This document shows, in pieces, positions 46,880-60,091 of a DNA stretch of 64,000 bases. The DNA lies in the NCBI GenBank assembly GCA_015680685.1, contig MNCI01034785.1:657241-721240 (forward strand), given 5' to 3'. The notes under the pieces were generated by a model. The model was not told the origin of the DNA. It ran no database searches and was given only the letters and a program-made list of their open reading frames with translations. This stretch comes from Gnetum montanum (taxonomy: Eukaryota > Streptophyta > Gnetopsida > Gnetales > Gnetaceae). How positions within the stretch are numbered: the first letter of the stretch is position 1; every line of letters starts with the position of its first letter. A program made the position numbers and the translations under genes.

Positions 46880-47703
46880 CTTGAGCATCACACCCTATGT
46901 TAAAAAAGTTTTCATAAAAAATTTCTCTTATAAGCTTTAATGGGTTCTTTGTTAGTCATGAAATTTCTTCTTCAACTTAAAATTCTCTCAAACTTGTAAA
47001 AATTACCTAAACAAAGAATAAATAACAATGAAGATTGATCTCCAACAATATCTTCTTCTTTCTTCTCTTAAATGATAATAGAGATGATATGAAGTTGATG
47101 AAATAATGAGATAATAAATGAAATTTAAATAAATGAAATAACTAAAATAAGATAATAATACTACTATGGAGAAAAATACTTTTCCTTTTCTATTGCTTCA
47201 AGCTTTAGTATTACATTAATAAAGTTTTTCTTCAAATGCCTCGACTTTGAGAAGAGCCCATACATAGAGAAAACTAAAAAAATAAGGAGGTTCTTATGAG
47301 CACACTTAACTCTTAACATAGCTACAAATGACCCACCTAATCACCAACTGAATTACAAGGAGAAGAAACTTGTGATTCTAATTATAAGGATGTGTTACCT
47401 AATTCCTTCATGTGATTCCAACATAAGATAGATAGCCATATGGGGCCTTGGGTGATACCAAGGGAGAGATGCATCACATGAGGCATTGGAAGATCCACAT
47501 TTAAATTTACTTTATTTTTTTAATTTCCTCTTAATTTTGAGATATAACATTAACTCATGTGATACATTACATGGAGACATGAAGATATGGACTAGCATAC
47601 TGCATGGGTCAACCACAATATGAAAAATAAACATAACTTCTACAATAATATGAAAAATAAAATTAGCATGAGGAAAGAACACATTAGGCTATAAATATTA
47701 GCA
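46880..47703 (-). repeat. Probable 3' LTR of minus-strand copia element 2
   Basis: On the minus strand a purine tract AAAAGAGGAAA (plus 47704-47715) is followed by TGCTAATATTTATAGCC, a good LTR start after a polypurine tract, right after the RNase H end. The distal end near 46880 is a guess. No second copy is in the window. Confidence 0.4.
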
Positions 47704-47749
47704 TTTCCTCTTTTAAAATAAAGTGAGCTTTAGTTTGATTGCTCCAATC

Positions 47750-48640
47750 TTCAAGAGTAGTATCTTCATCTTATATTGTTGTATCCTTTTGGTAAGCATA
47801 TCATCTAATTGTTTTTAAATTTTTGATGAAATTTGGAAAGACAACACTTTCTTGAATCTTGACAAACTAAAATTTAATTTCAATGTTCTTTCATTTCATG
47901 TGAAGAATATGCTCATTAGAGAGCATGATGATTGATGTGTTATAACAAAATAAAGTGATGGCCTTCTCAATGATGAAATTTAGTTTGTCAAATACTTTTT
48001 TAATCATAAGACATGTTATACACAATAATTTATGTTCACATATTTGAAATTAGCGCCTAAAAGGCTCACATGACATTGATTCTATAATTTTCAATAAATT
48101 AGATTATTTTCATAAAAATACTATAGCTAATTAAGATCCTTCATTTCAAATTCATCTTTCATGGCTCTCTTGGATTCTTTTATAAGTTTATCATTAGAAG
48201 CAATAAAAACAATGCCATTCACATATAATGAAATAATGATGAAATGGAAGCAAATGAATTTATGATAAAGTGCAAGATTAGCCAATGATAACATGTAACA
48301 TTTCCCAATCAAATAATCATTAATCCTTCTAAACTGAGTTCTAGAATCTTACTTCAAATCATACAAAGCTTTATTAAACTTGCATATCTTTTCTTCTTGG
48401 CCTTTCTTAATGAAACCTTCAAGTTGTACGATATATACTTCGTCCTCCAAGTAGTCATTAAGGAAGGTTAAATCCATATACATTTGGTGGAGTTTCAAAC
48501 CACCATGAGTAGCCAGTAATATAGGGATTTTAATTATTTCAATCCTTGCAATTAGTACATAGATTTCTTCATAATCTACTTTTTTTTTCTTGAATCTTAT
48601 AGCTACAAACCTTGCTTTGAATTCATCCAAGGTTTCATTC
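47750..48640 (-). pseudogene. Ty1/copia element 2: RT and RNase H end
   Basis: Minus-strand reading: DEFKARFVAI, DYEEIYVLIARIE, HQMYMDLTFLNDYLEDEVYIVQLEGF (open frame 48630-48349), KFNKALYDLK, then the next frame with SLYVNGIVFIASN at about 48230. The catalytic YVDD box is changed to YVNG. DEFEMKDLN follows. The RNase H tail QLDDMLTKRIQ is at about 47815-47785, while the part between is largely lost. Confidence 0.85.
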
Positions 48641-48649
48641 TCATTGTAT

Positions 48650-49345
48650 TTTATCTTGAAGAGTTATCTTATGTTAATCACCTTATTTTCCTTGGGCTTA
48701 TCAAAGAAAGGGTCCAATATAATTCTTTTAGATTACTTCTATCTTCTTCATCGATTAAGAGCCTACTAAGTGCTTTGAGGTTCAGAGATGAGGGTAGCGT
48801 AGCCAAGATGAATTTTTTCAATGCTTCTTATAATTCTTATCCTAATATCATGATCAAGAATTTGAGAGGAAGGATGCATCCTCTCGATTCTAGAAGGAAC
48901 ACTGGATTATTGTCCCATCTTCTCCATTTGATATTCTTGACCTATAACTCCATTTTTCTTTTCAAAGTGCATTAGTCCAAATATATTTTTACCAAATTTT
49001 ACATTTATTGAGAAAATAAATTTCCTATTAAAGAAATACAAACATTTTTATGAGGTTTATTTTTGATCATATCCTAGAAAAATATGTTTTATGATCCTAT
49101 CATCCAATTTTATTATGAGAAAATTTAGTACATGAGTCCAAAAAATATAATCAACATTTTTTTATATGAGAAAGCTTGGGTACCTTACCATACAAATACT
49201 AATATGGAATGACGCCTTTTCTTGAGAATGAATATAATCTATTGAGAAGATAATAAGATGTATGGATTGCTTCTCCCCAAAAGAAGTTCAGCAAGTTGAC
49301 TTACCTCTATTAGAATATACTCCTAAGCTAATGTAAATCTATTAG
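48650..49345 (-). pseudogene. Ty1/copia element 2: integrase C-terminal part
   Basis: Minus-strand reading from about 49330: FWGEAIHTSYYLLNRLYS, VPKLSHIKKC, KIG..DHKTYF and KCKIW-KYIW, the copia order after the integrase core. It is cut off at 49345 by the LTR of element C, so the integrase core is missing. Confidence 0.75.
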
Positions 49346-50101
49346 TGTTATAATCCTTGAAGGCTATTCGTAACCACTAACGATCAATTCATAATGAAAA
49401 TATGTGATTCATAACCTAGCAATAATACAACCTTTCTATAAAATATTAACAACTAACATCTAGGTTACAGATGTAGGGGAAAGGGGGAAGTAGAAAGAGT
49501 ATGTGTGAAGAACTAAATAAGAATTAAAATATCAATAAAGATAAGAGCATAAAAATAATACAGATTATGATGTATTAAGAAGCCAAAGAAACTAGTAACT
49601 CAAAGATATAAAGTAGATGTTACAAAACATAGAGTTCATAATAGAAATCTGAGCATCACAATCAAAAAGTTAAAGAAGTGAATTAAGGCTAAGTAGTAAG
49701 TATTGCATGAGATGAGAGAAATCCATGTAGCATAAGAATCTAGTTTCTTAAAGAGGAAGAGTAGGCTCACATTGTATCATACATAGCCTAGTCCAATTTC
49801 TTAAATAAAAAGAGGAGATTAGCTAGAAGGTTACAATGGTTAAGAAAATGAAAAGAGTTACAAAGAAGTATTTCAAAAATTTCAAAAAATTTAGACAATA
49901 ACTCATAAACATGAGATAAGCTTAGTTTCCAATGAACCTATACAAGAAAGTCCAAAAGTGATTGCAAAGAATTCTAAACAAGTGATTAAGAAGTATGATA
50001 CACATTAGTAAGAGTTATGAATTTTATAAGAAAAGGTTTTTATGAAATTAGATCATTAGGTAATTAAAGTTGTCCAAGTGGTGTAAAACCAATATCTAAC
50101 A
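49346..50101 (+). repeat. 5' LTR of element C
   Basis: 756 bp from TGTTATAATCC to ATATCTAACA. The ends form a perfect TGTTA/TAACA inverted repeat. A primer binding site follows with no gap, and the left border coincides with the break in copia element 2. A partner 3' LTR is not in the window. Confidence 0.78.
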
Positions 50102-50113
50102 TGGTATTAGAGC
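50102..50113 (+). other. Primer binding site, initiator-Met tRNA type
   Basis: TGGTATTAGAGC directly after the LTR; it differs by one base from the common plant site TGGTATCAGAGC. Confidence 0.85.
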
Positions 50114-52258
50114 AATCAATGTTATCCATGAGATCTAGTAGTTATGATTCAACAAGGAATATAATGATAATTATAGATATTAAGGATAAAATGATGTACT
50201 AATTAAGTATAATGAAATAATAAATAAAGGACATTTTCATATGATGAATAGCAAAACCAAGCACGATATAATGCGATAAAGGAGTATGAAATAAGATGTA
50301 AAAAAAGAAGCATCAAAGATATTAAGAAGTCAATAGATTAAGGTTAAAAAGAAGCTAAACTTAAAAAACATGGAGTTTTTTCATTAGCAAATAAGCTTTT
50401 GAAAATGACTTTGGAGAAAAACTTGGATGTTCCCATAACATCAGAAAATCATAGCAGCATCAACAAGATTCATTCACTTCTTGAACATAATATTAAGTAT
50501 ATTATCTACATACTCACACAAATTGAAGGCAAGATGGATGAAGTCATAAAAAATTTAAAAGAAGATAGGTCTAATAGAAGTTGTGAAGAAGAGAAAGATT
50601 GAAGAAAACAAGAGCCATGAATAAATTCATCAATCATATAATCATTGTCAATGACCTACAAATAAGTCCTAGTTCCCTAAGCTTAAATGGAACAAATGTC
50701 CAAAGTTTTATTATCCTTGGTTACTTGATACTAAGCTAATATCTCATAATAATTGGAAGAAATATGTTAAGTTACATTAAATCTTAACTCAAATCTTTGT
50801 AATATTGCATTAAGAAGAAAACAATATTTTATAATAATTCATTATATTATGAAATTCTGTCAACATAAATGTTAAATACATTGTTTTGGCATAAGCAACC
50901 ATAGATTCTTAATATACAAAGATAAAAATTCCCAAATTTATAATTCATGAAGGATTTGTGCAATTTTGAGTAAGGGTTTCTAAGTAAAATAATGATAATA
51001 TCTATCTGTGAGTGTGTAAAGATTAACCATAATTAATATTGAAGTAATCCTTGAAGAATTTATCTAGGCCCAAGATGAATCCAAAAAAGAAATTCAATTT
51101 TGATGTTGTTCTTTCTAATAGAGGAACATTCATGATGTCACTAATAACCCTAGTACAAGGCAAGTTTAATCTTAAGAACACTATTACATACAATGAAAAT
51201 TATCTTCAACTAATTGTGGGTTTTAAAGTACATGATAAATTGGAAAAGATATACATGGAAGACTACATGAATTTCAAACTTATTTAGAGTTTATGATAGA
51301 TGATGAACTAAAGCAATCACTAAAAACTTACTACAATAGCATAATGGGGATCTTCTATCCCTATCAATGAATAAATCACTCATTTTATTACCTAAGTTAA
51401 TAATTTCTATATGCCATTTGTAAATATGTGAGCCATCAATTGTGAAGCCCTAGTGCTACCATTTCTTTCTAATTTGAATTTTCAAGACTACCAAGAATAT
51501 GCTTGGATTAATTTTGATACATTAAATGAGCCTCTAAGATCCAAGAATAAGATTTATAACAACTAGATGGATTGTGTGTATCATTGAAATAATGTTCAAT
51601 GGGATATTCTCAAGATTTTATAGTATGTCCAAACTTGGAAACTAAAGTTACATGGACAAAAATTATTGTGTGTAATTTTTATCATACATTTTCTAAGCTT
51701 ATAAAAAGGAAATATTTTAAAATTTGACTTTGGAGGATTACTAATATTATTTAAGAAAGAAATTTTGTAGCAAGGAATTACCATTTCAATTAACAAAAAA
51801 TTTGGTAATCCTTGTTTTATTGAGTAAGAGAGAAGTTATGAATTTGAATGATATGGTTGAAGTTATGCTTCATATTCCAGTTGTAAACATAGAGGAACGC
51901 ATATGTATAGCAAAAAAAAAGCACCAAAATAAGTACATGTAGAATAGCTAAGAATGCTATGTCCATTGCTACATCAAGTTTAAGTCCTACAAAGAATCCC
52001 ATATCTATACTTATTATTTGTAAGATGATGATAAAAATGGGAAGAGCATAGTCTCTCATGAAAGGGAGGAATAGTTTGTAAATAATTCTTAGTTATTCCT
52101 TCTCCTAATTATGATTTGCAAGCTTAGTTATTCGAAATGTAGAGGCCTTAGCATGAAATAGTCAAATTATGAATATAGTTAAGGCAACACACACCTTAAG
52201 AAACTTTGTTAACTTAGTGTCAACTAATACCTATAAGTTGATTAGAACATAGAATTAT
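50114..52258 (+). pseudogene. Element C interior, left part (unclassified)
   Basis: Contains an open frame of 67 codons at 50399-50602, which has a run of spaced hydrophobic residues (INKIHSLLEHNIKYIIYIL), and one of 78 codons at 51051-51287 (NRGTFMMSLITLVQGKFNL, DKLEKIYMEDYMNF). A further broken stretch at about 51410-51620 reads CEALVLPFLSNLNFQDYQEYA and NFDTLNEPLRSKNKIYNN. Gag would be expected after this LTR, but I do not recognise any standard Gag, protease or RT motif. The region is interrupted at 52258. Confidence 0.4.
52254..52258. repeat. Left target-site duplication of chromovirus (ATTAT)
   Basis: Same as 63270-63274. Confidence 0.92.
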
Positions 52259-55200
52259 TGTAACACCCTCCTTCCTACCCTTAGGATGAAGAGAATTATG
52301 TGGGATAAGAATAGAAAAAAAAAGGTTGATCATGGCAAAGTAATGAAATCAATTCATTCTAATCTATTGAAAGGAAGTATGGTTAAGCCATGAAAAAAAG
52401 GATAAAGAAGAGATTAAATGATGATAGAAAAATGTGAACAAATTATATCTTTTAATATTAAGATGAATATATACACAAGTAATAAAGATATAAATTACAA
52501 TCATACACAAAATAAATTTCAAATTCAATAGCATCATAAATTCCATAATTATCCCATCGAAATACATCTTACATAAAGATATTTGATAGGTTCTCATTAT
52601 CACTACATAATTCATATTCCATACAAGTATGCTATAACATACTAAGGATATGAATCATATTTATATACATCTACTTGTGAAATAGCAATTATAATTCCAA
52701 ATACCATATAATTCTAGCATGTGTTATGAACATATCCAAGGTACCACATGTACTCCATGCTCTTCCTAGCTTGAAATTACTGGATGTAAAACAAAAATCA
52801 TCTATCACTAAGTGAGTATCCTTAGCACCATCTTCTGATTGAATCAAGGATAGGCCTCATTGGGGCTAGGTAGGGCATGTCAACCTACAAAACAATCAAT
52901 TCAAAACATATCCAAACATACAACCATCACAAACATCCAAGATCATCCATCAACATGGAACTAAGAATCCACAAACATGCAAAAAATACAATGCTATATA
53001 GTTATCTAACAAGCATGGGATCAATCCATTTGATCATCACATTAGTCCTATACTCACATTCATTCACTTCATCCATCAACCAAACAAACAAAGCGGCTAG
53101 CACATACTGCACTTAGTGTTAATGTGTATTAAGTTTTCATGGATACTTTCAAGTTCCAAATCAATTTTTCCAACAAAATATAAAATTACCATGTGCATGG
53201 ATTTATTATTAGTATCAATTAACCAAGATGTCCTAGTGGATCCCCACCAAGGTTCCCACACATGTTGGTGTTAGAGGTGTCCCAATGCATACCCACCTCT
53301 AATGTTTTGGAGGAACCAACCAAACAAGACCTATGAGCCATGGAACATCCTATCCTACCAAATGGGGCCTACCACAAGAGCCACACTAGTGCACTAAGAT
53401 TGAAGGTCAATCATAAAAATTGACTTTAGGAAGCCCATCTCCAACTAGCCACAAACTCAATGCTAGCTTCATCATTGAACACATAGCAAATAATTAAACC
53501 ATGGCATCATGCAACCATCTAACAATCATTAAAATATAGCAAACTCACAGTGATTATGAAGGGACTCAAAATCAATTTTACATAAGCCAACAAAAGGACC
53601 ATAAAACCAACATGTCATACTGCAATCCAAATCCCAGCAATCTAGCATGTTCCACAACATTTCCAAGATCAACAATTTGGCATGTCCCAACAAATTCAAT
53701 GGTCTAAGAATCCAAAAAAATCAAATAAACCAAGGTAATAATACATATTCAAGAGATCTGATCCTCCAAATTTACAACATGGCAAGTTACAAGGCCAAGC
53801 TCAACAACATACTTGCCCCAAAGGCCAAAATATTTAACAATCAATTAAAGTTTAAATGCTTCAACAATTTACAATGGTTAATATCAAAAAAAAATTTCAA
53901 AAGAGATATAGAAATGTCAAGGATAAAAATTAGAAAATTATGCACATCTCCCAAAAACTTCACTAGAATTCAACTTCTCAAACTATGATTTACTAGATAT
54001 TAGGCAAACTAAATACCACAAATGAAACTCCCATAACTCACACATCCCTATGAATTTACATATAATTAATGATTCATTTAAATGATAATATCCATACATA
54101 GTTATTGTAAAAATATTTAAAAAATTACAAATTCATAGCAATAGATATTAGTCTAACAGTATAGACAATCAGAAACAGAGATAGAATGAGTGATTGATAG
54201 TAAATTTCTTATAACTCTATCAAAATTTACCTTTTTAACTTCTTCCACTATGGTTTGAAATATAACATCCACATTTAAGCCTCATAAAAATTCTCAATTA
54301 AACCAATTTATATATAATTAGCTATTAACATATGAATTTCTATATTAGATTTCTACGTAAATTCAGACAACCCCTAAATATGGAATCGTAACTCTAATTA
54401 CACAAGATAATTTCAAGTACTTTTACTTGTATCTAGATAGTTTGTATGTTGTAAGTATCATACTAAACTTTTTAAAATAGAGACATAATCAACATAGACA
54501 TGTATCCTTAACTCTAGATAGTACTAAAATTGCTCTAATTTTGGGTAATGTTGAAAGAATAACATGTAGCACCTTATCTACAATGAATATCTATCTAATT
54601 CCATCATCAAGATTGTAATGAAATTACATCTACAATGAATTTCATCATCTATAATGATGTAATTATCTACAATGATGTAATTATCTACAATGAATTTCTA
54701 TCTAATTCCATCATCAAGCTTGTGAGGAGTCCAAAAATAGGTAGATTGACACTAGATTCAAAGTATAGAGAGATATATGAGCATTTTACCAAGCACTATA
54801 TGAATCATCCTAAACCCTTAAAGTGGAAAGTTCATAGAAAGTAATTTAAATTAGGAAGAATAATAAATCTAGTAATGAAATTACATATTAACAATTTTTT
54901 AGTAATAACCATCATAAATATGCTAGATTTACAAGATTTTCCATCAATTAAAATAAATCCCAAAACTAATCTATGTAAAAATTAGTGAATTGAAACAACC
55001 ATGAAAAAGGAGCCAAGATTGCTCACCCAGAATGTTGCTAGATTTTTTTAAATGATTCTTCCATGTTCTCCCTAAACCAACAAGCTTCTCACACTCCTCC
55101 AACCTAGTAGCACTCCAACCCAACAGCTAAGAGGCTAAGAATGCTTGGGTTAAGGGAGTGTGTGTGGTTTTTAAAGACTTTTTCCTTAGTCCACCTACCC

Positions 55201-55595
55201 CCAAAAACCATGTGATCTAGCTACCCTCTCTCATCTACTTCAAAGACCCATGTGACTCATCTACCTTCCTCCCAATTAATATAATTAACAACAAAGTTAA
55301 ATTTAAAATTACATAGATAAATTATATGTCATGCCATCATAGTCATTGAATGCCCATGTCATAGCATGTAGGAGAACCTGCCACAACTCATCCACTTGGT
55401 TAGTGCACACGAGTGATAAGTATAAATAATTAACATGCATAATGGTAAAAATTAGTAAACATGAGTAATAAAAATTTATCATATGATAAAAAATTAAATA
55501 TGTATATAAGAATTAATATTAATATTATTAAACATCCTCAACCATTCATACAAGGTAAAAGATTATTAACATTTACTAAAATATGGGTTATTACA
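52259..55595 (-). repeat. 3' LTR of chromovirus (left copy)
   Basis: 3,337 bp; plus-strand ends TGTAACACCC and GGGTTATTACA. Aligns with 60111-63269 from end to end. A local duplication at about 54570-54720 (ATCTACAATGA... words repeated) makes it longer than the partner. ORFs inside it are incidental. Confidence 0.92.
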
Positions 55596-55620
55596 TCCTT
55601 GCCCCACCCCCCTCCCCCCC
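55596..55620 (-). other. Polypurine tract, G-rich
   Basis: On the minus strand it reads seven G, A, six G, T, four G, then CAAGGA, immediately before the 3' LTR. Four close G-runs could fold as a G-quadruplex. Confidence 0.85.
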
Positions 55621-55860
55621 TTAAGAATTTTTTTCTTTGAAGATCTTAGGATGGCCTACATACATATCATACTCAAGTTTCCAAGTTTATTCTTGAGAAC
55701 CATGAAGACTCCACAATACCCTCACCATTGGAACTGACTTACTATGCAGTTGGCATACCATGTGATCTATAATCTTAATTGTACATTCATCATACGAAGC
55801 ATTAGTCTAAAGTTATACTTTAGATCAATCTATTGCATGGATTTCATTAGGAATATAATG
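55621..55860 (-). pseudogene. Chromodomain-like C-terminus of integrase
   Basis: Minus-strand reading has ASYDECTIKIIDHMVCQLHSK and VPMVRVLWSLHGSQE-TWKLE at about 55790-55660. This fits the chromodomain tail of plant chromovirus integrases, where 'V.V.W.G....E.TWE.E' is typical. Such tails bind histone marks and steer integration in relatives. Stops are present. Confidence 0.7.
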
Positions 55861-57000
55861 TCATAACATGGACACATGAAATACATCATACATGCTAGAG
55901 AGTTGTGGTGGTAGAATTACCTGATATTCCACCTCTTCAATACAATGCAAAACATCAAAGGGGCCAATCTAATGAGGTGCCAACTTACCTCTTTATCCAA
56001 AGTGCATCAAGCCCTTCAATGGAGAGACTCAATTTAAAACCTTGTCCCCTATTACAAAATCAAGAGGCCTTTTCCCCTCACTTGATGATCTTGAGCAACC
56101 TTCAGCTACTCTTGAATTACCATTATTTGCTCCATGGTGTGAAGGATAATGTCAATGCTAATCTATTGTCTATCCTCCTACATCCCAACACAATGTTGTT
56201 CTATAAGATATATCATACAATACCTTGTATGATGTTGCCTTCAAACTTGTTTGATAACTATTGTTATAAGAAAACTCTACTAATGGCAATAGACTACCCA
56301 AGAGACTAAAAACTATAAAGTGCATGAACAAAGCATGTCTTCTAGCACCTGATTAACTCATTCAACCTATCCATCTCTCTAAGGATGATATTTTGAACTC
56401 AAGATCAACCTAATATCTAGGCTTGTCACAAAAGCTTACCAAAATTGAGAGGTGCATTTGGCACTATGATTTGACATAATCTTGGTAGGAACTTCATGCA
56501 TTCAAACAATTTTAGCAATAAATAATAATGCTACATCCTAAACACTAGTTGATGTCCTTATAATAAGAAAGTGAGTAGACTTTGTTAACAAGTTAATAAC
56601 CACAAAGATGGCATCATTACCACTCTTAATGTGAGGCAATCTAGTAATGAAGTCCATACCAATCACCTTCTACTTGCACTTTAGAATTATGTGAGGGTAC
56701 AGGTAGCCACTTGGTGATTGATGCTCTAGCTTAACCTATTGATAGATTAAGCGCTTTGCTATAAATTCTGCAACCTACTTTTTCATTCCTAGCCACCAAT
56801 ACAATTTCTTTAGCATTTGGTGTATTTTGTCATAACCTAGATGCATTTGAAGTCAATTGAGATGAGCCTCCTCTAGCAAATTTTTTTATAAGGAAATAGG
56901 TACACATATCTTATCCTTGCAACCAAGCAGTCTTAGTGCATCTACCATGCCTAATGAATTACTAGATCCCTTAAGCTGCATGCACCAAGGATCACGTCCC
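55861..57000 (-). pseudogene. Chromovirus integrase
   Basis: Minus-strand reading: H.....MHLGYDKIHQMLKKLYWWLGMKK (zinc-binding region, about 56870-56760), MDFITRLPHIKSGNDAIFVV (about 56660-56600, first Asp), KIMSNHSAKCTSQFW (second catalytic position, Asp changed to Asn), SSKYHP-RDG-VE-VNQ (about 56400-56350, Glu block). The end has FHVSMLRHYIP (about 55870). Numerous stops. Confidence 0.85.
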
Positions 57001-57099
57001 TACTTTACCCATATATTATCTTGAACATTAGATTAGATCATGAGGCTATAGAGTTTATTGGCCATTCGAATCAAAGCATCTACAATCACATTGCTTTTG

Positions 57100-57460
57100 C
57101 CTAGCCTATACTAGATGGTAAATTCAAGGTCAGCTAATAACTCTATTAATCATTTCTTTCATAGGTTCAACTACGGTTGATTCATTAGATATTGGAGCCC
57201 TTTATGATCAGTTCAAATTATCAATTTCTCTCTAAAGAGAGAGTGACATAAAATCTTTAAGAAAAAAACCACTACTTACAACTCTAAATCATGGGTTGGA
57301 TAGCATGTCTCATGAGGCTTCAATTGTCTTGAGGCATATGCTATCATCTTGTCCTTCTACATAAGGACACATCCATATACTTCTCCTGATGCATCTGTAC
57401 ATATATCAAAGGATTTACCTGGGTAGGCATAACCAAGATTAGATTTGATGTCAATCTAAT
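57100..57460 (-). pseudogene. Chromovirus RNase H
   Basis: Minus-strand reading ASGEVYGCVLM, then IAYASRQLKPHETCYPTHDLEL, and TDHKGLQYLMNQ, the standard gypsy RNase H order (about 57390-57180). Stops and a frameshift near 57350. Confidence 0.88.
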
Positions 57461-58230
57461 CTTAAGCTCATCAAAAGAAAATTGACAACAAGGATCCAAA
57501 AGAAGCCTAATGTTCTTTTGCAATATCTTTGTGAGAGATGAAGCAATGCGAGAGAAGTTCTTAACAAGCCTCCAATAATAGCTTGCCAAACCAAGAAAGC
57601 TATGAATTTCTTCAACATCCTTAGGAATAAGCCAATTCCTAATGATTGATATTTTATTAGGATCAATTAATATTCTAGCCTTTGAGAAAACATGACCTAA
57701 TAATTGAATCTCATGATGCGAAAATGACCACTTTGAAGGTCAAGCATAGAGTTGATGCTCTTTAAGTATCTACAAGATGATTCTCAGATGATGCTCATGT
57801 AGGTCATCTAATCCTAAATATATGAATATGTGATCAATGAAAACAATGAAAAATTGATCTAGGTATGGCCTCATGACAAAATTCATGAGATGCATAAATA
57901 CTATTGGAGCAATAGTGAGTTTAAATGGTAGAACCAATAACTTATAATGCTCATATGACATCTTGAAGGCATTCTTAGAATTATCTCCTTCTCTAATGTG
58001 AACTTGGTGGTATTTGGACTTTAAATATATCTTTGAGAATACTTGAACTTCCTTCAATTGGTCAAAAATTTCATCTATGTAAGGAAAAGGATACATGTTC
58101 ATTACCATTACATGATTTAGTTGATGGTAGTTGATGTATAAGCTCATGCTTCCATCCTTATTTTTGACAAAAATGATAGGAGCTCCCCAAAGAGACACAC
58201 TTGGAAAAATAAACCCTTTATCTAGGAGTT
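57461..58230 (-). pseudogene. Chromovirus reverse transcriptase
   Basis: Open frame 58198-57770 (142 codons) shows [66 protein letters not shown] and [11 protein letters not shown]. The catalytic box reads IDH, so the second Asp of the usual F-x-DD is His. The frame after 57720 continues with FLGLAGYYRR-like text (IAFLVWQAIIGGLL, 57589-57460) and FDELKIRLTS. Confidence 0.92.
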
Positions 58231-58599
58231 CCTAAAGTTGGAATTTTACCTAAAGTTGGACTTTTACTTCTAAAAAATTGATAGTTTACATTCTATGTGG
58301 AGCTTTGGAGATAGGTTCAGTACTAGTTTTAAGATCAAATTCAAAATCTACCTCTTATCTAGAAGGTAATCCTAGAAAATCTCATTGGAAGACATCAAAA
58401 AATTCATGGGCCATAGGGATTTGATCAATTTCCAATTATGGAGAAATCTCATTGATAGAGACCACAAAGTAAGGATAATCTTTTCCATAATAAAAAATGA
58501 AAAGATCTTGATGAAGCTAGGTCTATCTTGACCTTGCGAGGCTTCATGTGCACAATCACTTGCACATCCTTATTTGCTACTAATGATAATGTCTTATGA

Positions 58600-58930
58600 T
58601 AATAATCTAGGCTATCCTAGAAATTCACCAACCAATCCATCCCTAAAATGATATTGTAATCTCCTAGGCTCATGGAGGTCATATGGCCAAGGAACATCCT
58701 GGATGATTAAAGGAATAAATCCGCAAACTTGGTCCACAACAAGTGTACTACAATCGATAGTACTAACAGTAAGCCCTTGGGCTAGGGGCTCATATATCAA
58801 GCCCATCCTTTTAATTACTAAAGGATCAACAAAAGAATGACTAGCACCAATGTTAAAGAGAATGAAAACTTCAAGATTTAAGAACATACCTCTTGTCTCC
58901 ATCATTATGTTAGGTTGTGCCTCCATTGGT
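58600..58930 (-). pseudogene. Chromovirus aspartic protease
   Basis: Open frame 58926-58612. VFILFNIGASHSFVDP contains the active-site block; the usual D-(T/S)-G-A-(S/T)-HSF is NIGASHSF, so the catalytic Asp is Asn. VSTIDCSTLVVDQVC and PLIIQDV follow the family order. Confidence 0.88.
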
Positions 58931-58999
58931 TGATCAATTAAAGCATAAACATGAGCCTATGTTCTAGCACCACCATAGTCTCCTAGAGATTTTCCTCCT

Positions 59000-60080
59000 T
59001 GTTAAGAGCCATTATTTCTCAAATTATTTTGAAAATTGAAACTCTTGTGGCCAAGCTAGTCACAATTATGATAGTTGGGGCATTCTTGCCTAGTATGTCC
59101 AACTTTACGGCAACTGTAATAAGTGATCTACCCTTGAAAGATTCCACGTCTTGTAGAATGTTTTTGAGATTGAGTCCTTCCAAGAACAATATCACAGTCA
59201 CATTTTGATCCATCAAAATTTTGATAACAATCACAATGTGCTACTTCTATCCCTTAACTATGTTCCAACTCCAATGTAGTAACTCATGCTTTCTGACATG
59301 TTAGATGATGTTGAGGGAGGATATGGTCCTTAATCAAAGCATGAAGGCCTTGAATGAATCACCTAGCCGTTACCATGCCATCCCCATGTATGTGGGAAAC
59401 ATACATGATTAGCTCTAAGAACTTACTCTCATCTCATTCATTGACTTACCACCCTAGTAGAGGCTATTAAATTCATCTACTTTAGCCTTCATAAAATTTA
59501 TAGGTTCATAGTGTTGGTTGAACACTTGCACAAAATCAATCTAGTGCACATATTGATCCTTCCAATGATGTGCAAGCTCCTCTGCATCCCACCATTTCCT
59601 GGCAGAACCTTTGAACTAAAAGGTGGCCAAATGTGTTTGCTATTTTGGAGTGCATCCTAATAGCTTAAAGATATTGATGACCTCCTCAAGCCATTCCATA
59701 GTTGTGGTAGGATCCTCCTCCCCTTTAAATGTTGGTGGTACAAGCTTAGGGAACTATTCCATAAGTTCCTACTCCATGGATATCCTACTACCACTTTCCC
59801 TTGAAACTATCATAGATTTTGATTGTAATATGTTCCCTTCCATGTGTTGAAGGAAGAATTACTTCATATAGTAGTTGAAATCAACTTGGATTATCCCCTC
59901 ATTTGATAGTGGTATTGAGGTCAAATTCTCTACACAAGGTTTTGTTGAAGGCTCCTCCACTTAGTTAATAATAGGTTTAGGCATTTGGATTGGCTGACTA
60001 TGTCCAACATGTATCCTTCTACCTCAGCCACAAATTTTCCTAGCACTTGCCATCACTGAACAAACTATGGAAAATGAGGA
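59000..60080 (-). pseudogene. Chromovirus gag with zinc knuckle
   Basis: Minus-strand reading from about 60060. WWDAEELAHHWKD-type text at about 59600-59540 (revcomp of CATCCCACCATTTCCTGGC) is the retrotransposon Gag core, followed by FNQHYEPINF and the knuckle C..C....H...C near 59110-59050 (in YCSCRKVGHTRQECPNYHN-like order, partly disrupted), and SHNCD at about 59240-59200. Upstream, Gly/Thr-rich text near 59900-59700. Broken frames throughout. Confidence 0.7.
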
Positions 60081-60091
60081 AATTTCCAAAC

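Noticed and set aside
48775-48975. Plus-strand ORF of 66 codons
   Set aside because: Antisense to the copia integrase-RT linker of element 2; no independent support.
52877-53116. Open frames in the left chromovirus LTR (also 53647-53988, and 61438-61757 in the right LTR) as genes
   Set aside because: They recur at equivalent places in both LTRs but with different lengths and breaks, and no domain is visible. Repeated LTR DNA explains them.
55905-56309. 134-codon plus-strand ORF
   Set aside because: Antisense to the chromovirus integrase C-terminal half; integrase motifs on the minus strand explain it.
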